Translations under genes and position numbers: made by a program
Origin: Epicoccum nigrum
Taxonomy: Eukaryota; Ascomycota; Dothideomycetes; Pleosporales; Didymellaceae
Length of the DNA stretch: 64,000 nucleotides
NCBI GenBank assembly: GCA_002116315.1
Contig: KZ107849.1
Span: 92,544 to 156,543 of the forward strand
Reading direction: 5' to 3'
Part shown: piece by piece, positions 27,333 to 40,038 of the stretch
How positions within the stretch are numbered: the first letter of the stretch is position 1
Layout: every line of letters starts with the position of its first letter
Notes under the pieces: model-generated
What the model saw: only the letters and a program-made list of their open reading frames with translations
The model's database searches: none
Told to the model about the DNA's origin: nothing

Positions 27333-29153
27333 TCAGCTGACCACAGCGTTAACAGGCCCGTTGTAGTTGAGGACATTGTTACACTGGCTCGAAGCCGCGC
27401 TTGCGGAAATGGCGCCGTCCAGGCCAGCGCAGTTGCCACTTGACTTTTTCCCACCAGCTTTGCAGATGTTTTGAGTCGCAGAGCTGATCGATTGTTGACC
27501 CTGTAGGACATCTGGAGCCTCCACAATTGTTGCAGCCATGCCACCAACAAGATGCAGGTCGACGTGACAATGGAAGAACCATACACCAGGGTTGTCGGCC
27601 TTGAAGCGAAGCACAAGGTACCCATTGGCTGGGACTACAGCACCGTCGCGCTTCTCAGGTACGGAGGGCAACACACCCTCGTTACCATTCCAACTCCCGG
27701 TTCCTCGAGCGACGATCTGAAAGACATGGCCATGGAGATGCATTGGATGAGGGTACACTTGCGGGTTCTGGAGGTAAATTTGTACAACCTGCCCAGACTT
27801 GACAACCCACGGATTAGTTCCTGGGCCGTATGTCGCAGGGTCCATGGCTGCCTTGCCGGTCGACAATGCAGTCAACAGGGATGGGACTTGTGCAGGTACC
27901 CAGGGCTGCGATCCGAGACCTACCCGAGAACCGACGCCATTGATGTAGGTTTGGTTTACCGTGAGATCGATGTGGTTAGTTACTGGCGAGAGGAGCTTCT
28001 GGCCGTCCAACGGTTTACAGTTGAAGTCGTCGAAGACGCTAGCTGGGGTCCAGCTCAGTCTCAGGGCATTCTGAACAATGTTGAAGATGCCGCCAAGTAG
28101 GCTCGACACGATGTTACCAATGATGGTGATTGAGCCCGCCTCAGGCACGCCCGAGGTGAACATATCCGTTTGCATCTTCACAATGTAATTTGCGTTTGCT
28201 CCGCTGCTCAGTGAGCTAGACTTTCCCTGCACGACGAACCCATAGCTCTGTCCTGCGCAGATAAGGATAGTGTCTGCTGGACTGGACTGGACCTGTACAC
28301 CATCGGTTTCGACTACATTGAGCGTGTATCCTTCGATATGGAACTGGTTGCAGGCAACAGAACCGACATTGACGATTCGGATGAGATACCGCTTCCCGGG
28401 TGCGATCTTGATGTCTGTGGGCTGCTTCTTGTCGTCGAACAGGACAGAGTCCGGAGAGGGGAAGTTGCCCAGCGTGTTACTCGTACTCATGTAATCAGTA
28501 ATGATGTCAGAGAACTGTCTGTGGTACCTTCATATACGATCAGTATGAGTTGCAAGGGAGTTCCGATACACGTACCAGTCAGAGACAGTATAAGTCATCT
28601 GCGCATCGATATTCAAGCTGGATTCCCATGTCGGGTCGTGGATGACCATCTTTCCACGAAGACCGTCAGGATATTGACCCTTGTCGTGCGAGTGATACCA
28701 GTGGGTTCCAGCCGGATTGGCGATAAAAGTGTAAGTGTAGGAGTCTCCAGGCTCGATTGAGCATTGTGTCAGTGACACAGCGCCATCAGATTGGCCAGAC
28801 CCTTGCTGCCACATGCCATGGAAATGAAGGGATGTCGCTTGGTTGCCGAGTGAGTTTTTGGCGGTCACAATTATTTTGTCTCCAACATTTGCTTCAATCG
28901 TAGGTACACTAAATCTCCTTCAGTATAAAAGAGATAATAATACAAGGGAAACTCACGGCCACTGGCCATTGACACCAATGACTTGTCGTGAATAACCATC
29001 TGGTGCTGCCTGTATTCATTAACGCGTGACCTCGTATATTTGGTATGATGTTTGACTTACTGTAACCCACCCGATGTCGAAGTTGTATGTCACTGTCTTC
29101 GCAAACGCCAGTGTGGCGTAGGCTGTCAAAAGGAAGATCAAGAAATTGAACAT
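27333..29153 (-). CDS. Secreted multicopper oxidase (laccase/ferroxidase-like)
   Basis: Exons 29153-29061, 29009-28957, 28908-28576 and 28527-27333; 557 aa. Signal peptide at 1-18 (FNFLIFLLTAYATLAFA). All four copper motifs are present: HFHG (His77, His79), WYHSH (His121, His123), HPMHLHGH, and HCHVDLHLVGGM (Cys480). The position ten residues after Cys480, where the type-1 copper axial ligand lies, is Met490. The DWYH sequence after the first cupredoxin domain is typical of Fet3-like and pigment-type oxidases rather than white-rot laccases. There is no C-terminal membrane anchor, unlike Fet3, so the enzyme should be released. The substrate (phenols, Fe2+, pigment precursor) cannot be decided. 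Four Cys near the C-terminus may form disulfides. Confidence 0.9.
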
Positions 29154-31898
29154 GGTGCTGAAATGGCTGGGATCTTGCACGAGCTAAATTGACACACCCT
29201 GCCACTTCTCATATACTATTTGGGAAGAAGGCTTTTAGCCACGCTGCGCCGAAGAGCCGTGTCCGCCATAACATTCTAACCATCATGAGCCTATCTTTCA
29301 GACAAGCTTTTTCGCGTTCGGATCTCCAATGCTTAATTCTTGTCGATCCTCACTAGACAACGTCGCTTCGCGAATACGCAATGGAGGGCTAGACTACATT
29401 GAGTTGTCTCTGAGCCCCATGTGTAACCTACATACGGTGGCAAGGCAGTCTCGGGACCTGGAGATATCTCCTTGGTGCACATCAGTTCGGAAGTTCCAAG
29501 GGACTAGGGGACATTATAGTGATCTACAACCGAGAATGAGGGACCGGTCCGTAGTCTGCAGCTGTCGTCCCACGCAAACCTGGTTGACGGGCTCGAAGAT
29601 CATCTATAGTCTGGACAAGCGTGAGTTAGATTGAGCTTGCGAAAAACGGGTATGCCTGAAGCTCCAATGAATGCAAATCGTGTGTTACCAGCTACAACGC
29701 GAGATAGATCGCAGAAACAACCGCCATGTGCGCTAGCGTGGGTGGGGTAGATCGTTCCTCTTTACGGATGCCAACATACTAATATCGGACATTGTCGCGG
29801 AGAGCCGATATGTAGTCCAAGGCGACTTCTACTGAACCAAGCTACGTGCCCAACCAAAGAACGCATGGCTTGCTCAGTTGAATCGAAATAGATTTTTGCT
29901 TCTTCGAACACGTATTCTGTGTGATACCTACGTACACACCTGCAAGGGCTTTGTGATACCTGTCTGCAAGGGACGGTCGTCACATCCGTTATGTCTCCGA
30001 CCTGAAGCTGCCGGCTTGCGGGCGGACATAATCCCGCATCTGCCACCTGCATGAAGCGCTGTCTGCTGTTCGTGTTAGCCACGGCTACAGGACTCAGCGG
30101 CTGTCCTTGACGTCACCGTTCGTTTACCCCTCGAATTTGAGCATCATGGACAGCATCGCGGAGAGTTAATGTCGACTCGTCCGACGACACAGGTCCTAAG
30201 ATGTAAGCTCTGGTAATATTCAACATACTCTCAACCCCCCTTGTGTATACAGATCGACAACAAAGGTATCATCATGGTGGCAAACGCCAAACATCCATCA
30301 GGTACCCGGCGATGTAGGCACGCAAGACACGAGTGTTGATATATCTTATTTACTCCTGCCGCCTGAGCCGAATAGCTGATCCGGCACCAGGACCCCGACT
30401 ATGTTGCTGTTTCCAAGGCTTATAGGCCGCTATTGTAAGTGATGCATAACACATCCCAATAAGTGATTCAGGCGATCTCGAAGTTTGATACTGGGTGCCT
30501 AGGGAGGTGGCCACGGTCCAGATCTATTAGCTGCCAAATACAAGCGTATAGGACGTACATAAAGATCCTTCGTTTGGTCTGCCATCTTGCAACTGGTCCT
30601 CTATAAAGGTCTGATGGAGAGAACCCAACAGCCTTCCTTCGCAGGTTGATCACCTGCCTCAACATACCATTGAGAGTCTTGTATCGTGGAGCTTCCCCTG
30701 ACACGCTGCGAGGTGAGGCTCCTGTTGGTTTGAGGGTGACCACAGTCGATAAGCCAGGGGAGTGTAACGAACGAAACGACGCAACCATATGAGCATTACC
30801 GACAGGGTTGCAGAATAATACTCCGAAAGGATTGCACATTGATGCCCCAACGGGGCACAGAATGATGCTCCGACAGGATTACAGAATGATGCTCCGACAG
30901 GGTTACAGAATGATGCTCACATTGGCGCGCGTTCCTTGTAAGGCTGAACAAGGCTGAAGATCGAACGGATGCCGGCTTACATTGTTAGGCCGCTCCGCAC
31001 AGGAAACTTGGCATCGGAGAAACGTTTACCTTCGGAGGCACTTTTGTTCCTTCACCAAACTGTAAGTTTTTGACGAGTGTAACAACGCATCAAGGACCCA
31101 TAGAGGCCATTTCGCGAACCTGGGATTCGGCGCTTTATGAACTCGTTTGGGTTGTCGAGAACGACATTGAGTTTACTTATAAACTCCGACCCCTTTAGGC
31201 AACCAAGGCAGTGCGTTTATAGCCCCGGGCCGCGTCAAGATAAGCAAAACCCAGCCACGCACAAAGCGGTCAAATACGCGAGCCTCAAAAGATTGGCGAT
31301 TGGTCAATGTTTGCAACGTCGAATGCGCATGGCTGCCTCATTGGCCTGCAGTCAACAAACCGGTGAAGCTAAGCCTCGACGACCGGCCGTAACAGTTGCC
31401 CCGGTCGAAACCCGCTCCGACAGCACATTTCGCATCAAAGAAAGGCGCCCACCCAGGGACTAGAGCTGACCTCAGATTTCCCAAGAGTTGCTCCGCCGCT
31501 CCGCCATGATGCGTACGAACGGGCCAATGGTTGGAGTGTCTCCAAGGTCTCAGCGCTGTTGTCGCTCAAGACGGGAAGCCTTAAACCCTTTTAGGTGCAA
31601 AACGCGAACATTACGCATTTGATGGCTAGCAAAGACATCTAATTCGGATCGCGAACATACGAGTCACATCGTGTTTTGAGCTCTCTTGGGATAGCGACTA
31701 CGGGCGTAAGTCTGTGCGGCTCCACAATCTGGCAGCAGTGTTTTGGATTTAGCATACACTGCTGCGGTGTTGTCAGAACACATAGATATAAGACACCCAG
31801 AATCCCCTAACGTGTTGTTATAGAACCGCTCACACTTACCCGCGCAGTAGGCTATTCATCCTCTATTCTATTTTCTTATTCGACAGTCGATCCACATA
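29154..31898. other. Long gene-poor gap, probable decayed sequence
   Basis: 2.7 kb without a supported gene. It contains the 24-bp repeat at 30791-30920. No transposase or reverse transcriptase motif could be read in any frame. Confidence 0.4.
30791..30920. repeat. 24-bp tandem repeat
   Basis: Five to six copies of a 24-bp unit. The best two copies read CAGAATGATGCTCCGACAGG followed by ATTA or GTTA; flanking copies are diverged (AATAATACTCCGAAAGGATT, CATTGATGCCCCAACGGGGC). The period is a multiple of three, and the plus strand reads QNDAPTGL repeats in one frame. No gene with a start could be built around it. Confidence 0.8.
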
Positions 31899-32928
31899 AT
31901 GCCTGTACCTCCTTCTAACCCCAATGATTGTGAGTCCATCGGTCAAGTCATCGACTGGAATGGCATGCAAGTCGAATGTACCATCGAGGGCACTCTCTAC
32001 GGCTACTACCCTTCGCTCGGTGCCAACGGCTTCTTCGCGGCCTTCTTCGCACTTTGTTTCGTCGCACAGTTAGTCCTCGGTATCCGCTACAAGACATGGA
32101 CGTACATGATCGCTCTCTGCCTGGGATGTTTCGGTGAAGCTGTCGGGTATGGCGGTAGGATCATGATGTAAGCAGCCTTGAATTCCTTGTTGGGCCGATT
32201 AAAACATTGGCTGACTGTATCATCACAGGAACAACGACCCGATCGGCCGTACAGGGTTCATGATCCAAATCTGCTGTCTGATCATCAGTCCCGCTTTCAT
32301 CGCTGCTGGTATCTACCTTACACTGAAGCACATCGTTCTAACCTTCGGAACGGCATGGTCAAGGCTACGCCCAGCGTTGTACACATATATCTTCATCGGC
32401 GGCGACCTGATCTCACTCGGGCTTCAGGGCGCTGGAGGTGGTCTTGCTTCAGCTGGCGACCCAGGCTCTGCCACACAAGATACTGGAACCAACCTGATGA
32501 TCGCAGGTGTCATCTTCCAGGTCGTGATTCTCGTCTTCTTCGGATACTTCCTCGTCGAATACGCTATCCGCACGAACCGACGCCGCGACCAACTCTCTGC
32601 CGAGTCAATGCAACTTTTCCGTTCGACCTCCTTCCGCTGCTTCATGTTTGCTATTGCTGTAGCATACATGGGCATCTTCATCCGATGTGTTTACCGTATC
32701 CCAGAGCTTACTGGCGGGTGGAGGAGCGAGTTGATGCGCAACGAGGCTGAATTCATTGCGCTTGAAGGTGTAATGATCGTCCTCAGCGTTGCTGCTCTCA
32801 CAATCTTCCACCCTGGATACTGCTTCCCTGCACTCGCAAGCACGATCGGTAAGAACAAGAAATTGTCGCAAGAGAAGAGCATCGACGAGACTTCGGATGT
32901 GGAAATGATTGGTGGTCGCAAGCGATGA
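31899..32928 (+). CDS. RTA1-like seven-transmembrane protein
   Basis: Exons 31899-32167 and 32229-32928; 322 aa. Seven hydrophobic segments can be traced, with the family pattern YYPSLGANGFFAAFFALCF (helix 1), MIALCLGCFGEAVGYGGRI, FMIQICCLIISPAFIAAGIY, YIFIGGDLISLGLQGAGGG, MIAGVIFQVVILVFFGYF, CFMFAIAVAYMGIFIRCVYR and a last helix before FHPGYCFP. The phrase FRxxEL after helix 6 (YRIPELTGGW) is also typical. Yeast RTA1/RSB1 relatives confer resistance to 7-aminocholesterol or sphingoid bases, perhaps as lipid translocators or sensors. The role here is inferred only. The cytosolic tail is short and charged. Confidence 0.92.
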
Positions 32929-35857
32929 TTTATGGAAACCGGTATTCAGTGGCATTGTATGTAGATTGGCGTTGGATTTTCGATTATGATATCTAGTGTG
33001 GTAATTATGGTCTGTTGGCACAGCACAACTGTGCTCAATTTACAAGGGTCCTTTTTGCTTTGTCGCGCGTTGTGATGTGAAGATGACTCCCCAAATCGTA
33101 AAGCTGGACAGGCGTAGGTCAAGAATACCTAAATGTGCACAGATCGACTCAGTTCTTGAGGCATCCCATAGATTCTCATGAGTTGGTTCTGTTTTGGCGA
33201 GAACGCTTTGCTGAAGGACTTGATCTGGAACCTGTAGTCCTAGACACGTTCGATCTGAAAGCAAGCATCTCTGTCTTTGTATATATTCAACGGTAGGTCC
33301 TGCAGTGTCGCATCCAAGGCTGCATGACTCGTGTTCTAGTAGTGATGATCCGCATGGGCACTACATACGCAGTGACAGTTGCACAACATAGCTCTGGGTC
33401 CAGAGGTACACTTGTACATACAGAGCGACTCTGATCAGATAATAGCAAAGGCACTGACAGTCATTTGTATCCAAGCAACTGAAGTGGTAGTAGTGTCGTT
33501 TGATACATCTTTTAGAGAGTTCTTACATGATATCGGGACCTATGCGAAGTATACAGAGAAGGCATTGATGCGCTACGCAAGATGTATTGTTCAATACTGA
33601 TGCACGCGATCGCTAGGGTTGTACGAAGGATAAGCCTAGAGAAGGGCTTATCCGTCTTGTGACGGCAACAGACTAGCCCACCTCCAAACTGTGTCACTGC
33701 TTTTTCGTTCAACAGTAACGTCTCCTATATCAGAGGTTTTGGCCGAAAATTTATCTAGTTGCAAAATCTGTTTTCCAAAACTTCCGAATTAGCGAGCGTT
33801 CACGAGCGGAGTACATTCCGAGGAGTTGAGGGGCAAATGTCAGGAACACATTCCTATACCTTCAGATTTCGGTATAGTCTAGCCTTATTCATCCCCACCA
33901 TGATGCAAAGGCTACCCTTTTTCATCTAGTTTTTGCTGCGCTATGATATATATCATGAAATCGCACCGTACGGTGCCGTGAAAGTGTCTGCTTTTACACT
34001 ACCGTTACAAAATTGAGTGCTGGTGGATGTGTCGCAAAAACCATTCCACTTATTACCGCCCTATATCCGAGATGGTTTGTCAACTGTAGTACCCAGATCA
34101 TTCAATAGCGCCAGCAGGATAAGCAGGAAGAGGCTGGAACTCGCACACCTCTCGGCCACCAGAAGGAACTGATAAATGGTGATCCGAGCCATACCTAGGG
34201 GTAGAGACCGTCTCATTCGTCAGGGGCTAGAGGAAGCAGCAATAGACGACGTGACTACTCAGAGAACTCGAAACACTGTTGAGTAACCCTGAACATTCTT
34301 TGGCTACTTGTTCTGCTGAGATCCCAGTTGTCTGGCAGTTCGATGCGCACCAGAAGTCTGCTGCTCTGGAGACCACCTCTCGCGCTGACAAGCCTGGACA
34401 ACCCCGACTAAGCTTGAGCGGCGATCAGGAGGTATCGATACCTACACACGTTTCCCCGTGATTATGCTCTGGACCAGAGCCGGAGGGCCAGCGAGCGGCC
34501 ACGACTACTCACAATAATGTACGACACGAACACTACTCTCCTAGTCGATACGAACGCTCTGTTGACGCGCGAAGATGCGCGTTAAAAGTACCTATACATC
34601 GGACAGGGTGAACGCAGATGAAATCCGGCGACTTTTCATGAACATGAACGGTCTTACACGATAAAGGTCACCCCAGACCTGGCGAGGAAGGATGGACCGA
34701 ATGAATACGTATCCATTCTGACGTACTCAGTATAACGGCTTTACATGACGCAACTGCCGCTACTGTTGTCCAATGCGGAAGGATTCGCATGCCTCTATCA
34801 CCCATGGAGTCGAGACTGGGTTGCACGCTTGACGCAATCTGCACTGCGCGGCAATTGGTGCGATACAGCGCGATCACAACGGAAGCATACGATGATCTCC
34901 ATCCAGCGCCGCAATCGAGCCGGCTCTTGATGTAGAGGGATCTCAACATATCTGGAGACGACAGGGTAATATGCAGTATGCATTAACCTCTAGGTCGCAG
35001 GAGTCCGGCATGGTCTATTTCAGCAAGTCCATTTGAGGATCCTTCGTCAACCTTGGAAGCGCAAGATGCTATTCCATGTGCGTGTGGCCATCCCATTGGA
35101 AGTCACACCTCGTTAACACTGGCGACAGTACAAACTGCGTCATAACAGCCTTTCAGTTGGAGAGTAGAGGGAACACAACGACTCGACTGTTGTGGAAAGC
35201 GCCGAATGGGTTGGGTTGGTGTTTCTGCGCTCCGAGGGGCAGCTGGTAGGTATTCAAGGGTATCCCGCTACTCCCAGGACACTGGTGTGTACTTTTGGTA
35301 AAAACGAAATGTGGGATCCCATAGGAGCTGATCCTGAATCTAGACAGTGCTGGGTGCGTGGCCGTAAACGTGTTGCCGATAATGTGGCGTTCGGTGCTCC
35401 TCTGGTTCCGAGGCAGGCAAGCAGATCTAGGCTCGATGGGGTCTTGCCCGTGAGTTCCAGCTCTTGAGGAGGTTGTCAGTTCCCATCAATGTGCGTATAG
35501 GTGCACCCTCAGAAGCCTTGTTATTATTGTAGGAAAGTATGTTACGAGAATCAAATAACCCTCTTATTGGCTAGGCGAACATCTCCGGAAAACCAGTAAT
35601 TGTATCGGTTTTTTTTACCGAGCCATCTTCAAAATTCTCTACCGAGATCTTGTGGGCGCAGCGATCCGCTATCTTACAGGCGACGACCCTAGTATCATCA
35701 GGAGTATCAAAAGCTCGAGGCGGAATTGACTTTCTTAATACGAGTTGAAGCCCCAACTCGGACCGCTCAGATCCCAATCAGTTCCATGTCGACCGATGAC
35801 GAGCTTCTCGCCGATCCACTCGTGCGGGGATAATTGTCCTTAAACCACACCATATCG
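32929..35857. other. Long gene-poor gap
   Basis: 2.9 kb without a supported gene. ORFs at 35192-35467 and 34279-34461 have no family resemblance. The sequence looks like old decayed repeat or transposon DNA, but I could not find terminal repeats. Confidence 0.35.
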
Positions 35858-37906
35858 ATGGAGCATTCGGAGCGATGGCAAGCTATCGCTCCTGCTTCGG
35901 ACGAGCCAGGAGAGCAACGCGCCGCTCCAGGGAACAAGAAAAGGCGACAAATTGTTGCAGTCGCGTGTGTGCAGTGCCGAAGTGGCAAGGCCAAAGTAAG
36001 GGCAATTAACGGCAATCAGAAATTAGCAGCCACTGACCCGCCGCCAGTGCGATGGCAACCGTCCTAAATGCAATCGATGTAGGGACAATGATCTTACCTG
36101 TCAATACGATGTACCGGAGGGAGTGTCCCGGGCTGAGCGTATGAAGCTGTTGAAGAGGGAAAGCACGTCCGGCAGAGTTGAGGAGTTGGAACGCGTTATG
36201 AGTGCTCTACGCTCAGGCAGCGACATCGAGGCCTCGACGCTACTCGCGCGACTCAGGTTGGGAGAGCGCGTTGACGAGATCGCGAAGTCACTGGCCTCAG
36301 CTACGTCCATGTTTGCCGGTAACCCACCAAGGTATGTAAATGCCATTTCTCTGTGATATTGTTTGGTACACCATAATGACCCAATTGCTTAGCTTACAGG
36401 CTCAGGATTCCACGAGTACGTCTGCTAGTGGCGTAAGCCAAGAAACACCATTCGGGCTCAGTGACCCTGCCGGAGGCTCAACGTATCATTCTGATTACAG
36501 GACTTCGAGACCTTCTTCTTCAGAACATCGCCCTAGCTGGATTAGCTCGAAAGCCACGTCTTCACGATCAGTCGGTTACGCAAAGCAGTACATCGATCCG
36601 AGTAACACCACCGCTGATAGTGGTCAATTCTTGTCATTACTTTTCGATCGCCAGGATTATCTGCTTGCAGTTAATGATAGTGAAGATGAGGACACTACTG
36701 ATAGTGAGCTCGAGGCGACGCTGGATCCCAGACTGCTTTACGAAGGCCGAAACCGAGTTGCTGGCTCATCAATGGACACTTCGGTGATCCGTAATTTGTC
36801 GCCAGAAAAGGTGGAGGCTATCAGATCTATTCATGTCACTCATCTGCTTAGTCGCCAATCCGTCGTCAACACAATTCGAGTACATCCTAACCTCAACCTC
36901 CGCAACCTTTTTGGAAATCTTCCTTTCTCTAGCAGTATCAAAACCAACAATTACCCAGATGAGGTGCAAAACGTGCAGGTGAACAACCTATACCTGCCCA
37001 TCTGGGCCATGATGACCGTTAGCACGAGACCAGACCCCGGATCGGTAAAGTTTGTTTTTACAAACATAATCCAAGAAGCCACTGCAATGATCGAGTCTGG
37101 GACATCGGTAGAACACATTCTCGAATCCCACCCGAACATTGGAGCTCTCTTTGAAGAGAGCGAGTTCAATAACTCGGGGATTCTGTCGAGATGGGCAGCT
37201 GGAATGGTCCACAGCACAATGCTCAAAGGTATGTACTATTGAAAGTTTTCCACATTCTTCATGGATAAGTAGTATATACAGGTCAAAGTGGCTTTACTGA
37301 TTCACCAACAGGCAACAACTTTACCTGCTTCGCTTTCATGCACCTATTCTGGTATTTGATGCGCTGGATGATATCTCCGTCCCCAGAGACTTACGAGCTA
37401 ATTCCAGAATGGCTACGACCAACGTAAGATTCCTTTGACCAAACACGATACACTTTACTCATGAGTGTCCAGACCCAATCAGCTATTCATGCCACATATT
37501 AACACGCTAGACTACATTCCATGGCCAGCCTTTCGTGAGCTAGCTGTGCAGATACCGGCGATGCAGCAGCGCATGGAATGGTTGATAGACATGTGCAACA
37601 CTATGTGCTGCGATTGGTCCTCCCCCACCCAGGAGCCTTTACAGAGAGACGAAAAAACCGGGTTATTAGACGTCTGCGTCTCTGCAAAGGTATGTGTGCT
37701 GAGCTAACTGCGTGCGGGGTCGCTGTGATGCGCATCGAGATTTGCGAGATCCCATCACGATCCTATCAAACGCCCCAAAGCAATGGTTGCTGACGACCTC
37801 GTAGAATTCTTTACGCGACTTATCGAATTGGTCGGTCGGGCCCACTTTTCGCGGTTACGTTAGTAATGCCGATTCGTACGTGAGGATTCGTGTGGAGGAG
37901 TTTTGA
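35858..37906 (+). CDS. Zn2Cys6 transcription factor with DUF3425-like C-terminus
   Basis: Exons 35858-35995, 36048-36331, 36393-37228, 37312-37423, 37473-37689 and 37805-37906; 562 aa, all phases consistent. The binuclear zinc cluster is split by the first intron: CVQCRSGKAK / CDGNRPKCNRCRDNDLTC, matching C-x2-C-x6-C-x6-C-x2-C-x6-C. A linker and short coiled coil (RVEELERVMSALRSG) follow. The C-terminal half (NFTCFAFMHLFWYLMRWM, YIPWPAFREL, then LRDLSNWSVGPTF) resembles the DUF3425 region normally found in fungal bZIP factors. It lies about 2.1 kb from the cellobiose dehydrogenase gene, which is convergent with it, and could be a local regulator; that is speculation. Note the first intron has several CAG-like acceptors; I used the one that restores the third Cys. 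Confidence 0.85.
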
Positions 37907-40038
37907 TGATTTTTCATTGTTCCATATATGGATGCAGCGCACGCTGCAGAGATTGAGATGTGCGACACTGGCTACGATGCGGGACCTCACCAGCAAGACA
38001 GGGACTGTACATAGTTTGTGGCATCTATTTCTGAGATCGAATGCGTAGCCGCGATATTTTCTGGTATTTAACACCAGCACCAAGGCCAGAAGGATATATG
38101 AGCATGCAAAGCATAAGTTGATACCCGGCAGATATTTTGTGAGTGGGTCCGTGGGGCGAATGGAATGTTGACCAAGGCCCCCGGATTAATTGTGGCTTTC
38201 TATCAAGCAGAAGTAAACAGATGGGTGCACAGTTGATACCTGTTAGTTAGACCGATCTCCCACCCCTGTCCCGATCATCAACATATGAGATCACAAAAGG
38301 CATGCGCGGGCCCAGTAGAACGTGTCGAGATCGTACCTTGCGAGAGTTACCAGCGGATGTAACGTTGATGACAATCAAGATATGATCACAGTGACACTTT
38401 CAGAGACAAGCAACACATAACTGATCAAGACCAAGTCTTGCATTGGACTCACGGTCGCACCCGGCCGATTGGTCACTACTCTGATAGAATTCATGCAGGC
38501 CTTTTTCCGATTCTAGATTAGAACACAATGCGTCAGAAAGGGCCAGATGTCCTGGCCTGATGAGAGCTCGTTGAAAGTATCTAACGACGCATGCGTTCAC
38601 ACAAAGATCCAGCATGACTTGAGATCGTCATGGGATTGCGGGATTGACACGATCCTAGTGGCTGAGGCCTGTCAGGCTTCGTTGGTAGAGAGAATGCCCA
38701 TGGCGTCATCCATTGGTTACGGGTCTCAGCACCGACGACGCTAGCACGAGATTCGAGGGCTGGTGCAAAGCGCTAGTGAGGAAGCCGCAGGCCTCGGGTG
38801 CTCAGAATCCCATGTACCTTCGGTGTTGAATGTACCGGCTAGGCAGAGTATCTGGGCACTGTGGTCACCTGCATTATGCGGAGCTTCTGTACACTGTTGT
38901 ACAGTATCCGCGCAGTGGGTGCCGCGACCTGGTTAAGCTGCAAGGCCGCAACCGAAGGATGTGGAGGCGGAGCACATCGATGTCACTGTTCGCCTTAAGT
39001 TGCTACATACATGTTCGGCTATTTACCTCGCCGTTTTGGGTAACCAGGGTGAAGGCAAGCTGCGCAACACAAACATGAGTGTCGTTTGCCCAAACATGTG
39101 AGTGGAACCACTTTATTCGAAAAGCAAACAGTCACCATGATTTCATTTCCCGCAGATTTTTCTCTGTGTCGTGGCTTTGAGTACTGTAATACAAGCACTA
39201 CATGTGCTTAGTCACGTAACGAGTGGCATGGGGAAAAATGGGAAGCCCATATCCTGCGGGTAGGATCGCGTGGCTGCTGAAGACTTTGGCCAGAGAAATC
39301 GGGATGTAGAACGCCAAACACATCGTCAGCACGATCCTAATGGGCCTTGTCAATGCCTGGTTTTGTGAACGCCGACCTCCTGCTCGCTACATTGCTGATC
39401 CGTCCATCATTTTGATTTTGAAGACCACAGCTTCGATTCTTACACCAATTACACGCGTAGAAGAGCCTCGGTCACCGACAGGCGCGGTTACGGCACATCT
39501 CTGCCCGGGTTTAGAGATGATCTTTCCTTGGGATGGTGTAGATCTTAGATAGTAGTCGATGTGGCTGACGCATGAGGTCTACGAATTCAGCTCTTCACTC
39601 CACTACGCACGAAGAAGGCAATAACCATGATCAGCACCTAATCCTGCATCTAGCCAGGTGACCAGTCGTGACGAATGAGTTCGTCTCGGCTTTGTGCATG
39701 GCGGTGAGCAGCAGGTTTGGTTGACCTAAACGATCTAGGTGGCTTGAAGCATGTATCGGACCTTCGATTTTCAACCTGAGCCGCCCTGACGGACCAGGGT
39801 CATGGCGGTGGTATGTTACGTACAGTAAGACACCTCTGTTGGAAGAGATCGTCTCACTTGATATTAGGTGCGACGTGGAGGGTAGACATCAATCCAATGT
39901 AACATCTCAAGTCATAAGCATCGGTCGATAGTGGAGGTTGAAGAAGAAAGTAATTTTAGTATATACAAAAAGATCTACGAAATGTTTTTATGCTACAGCA
40001 GATCATACAACACAAGAAGCTCAAATCGAGCTTGCTAT
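37907..40038. other. Gene-poor gap
   Basis: 2.1 kb with no supported gene, between the 3' ends of the Zn2Cys6 and cellobiose dehydrogenase genes. Short ORFs only. Confidence 0.35.

Noticed and set aside
29154..35857. Transposon remnants (LTR or DNA type) around the RTA1-like gene
   Set aside because: The gaps look decayed, but no terminal repeats, integrase, reverse transcriptase or transposase motifs could be seen, so no element is claimed.
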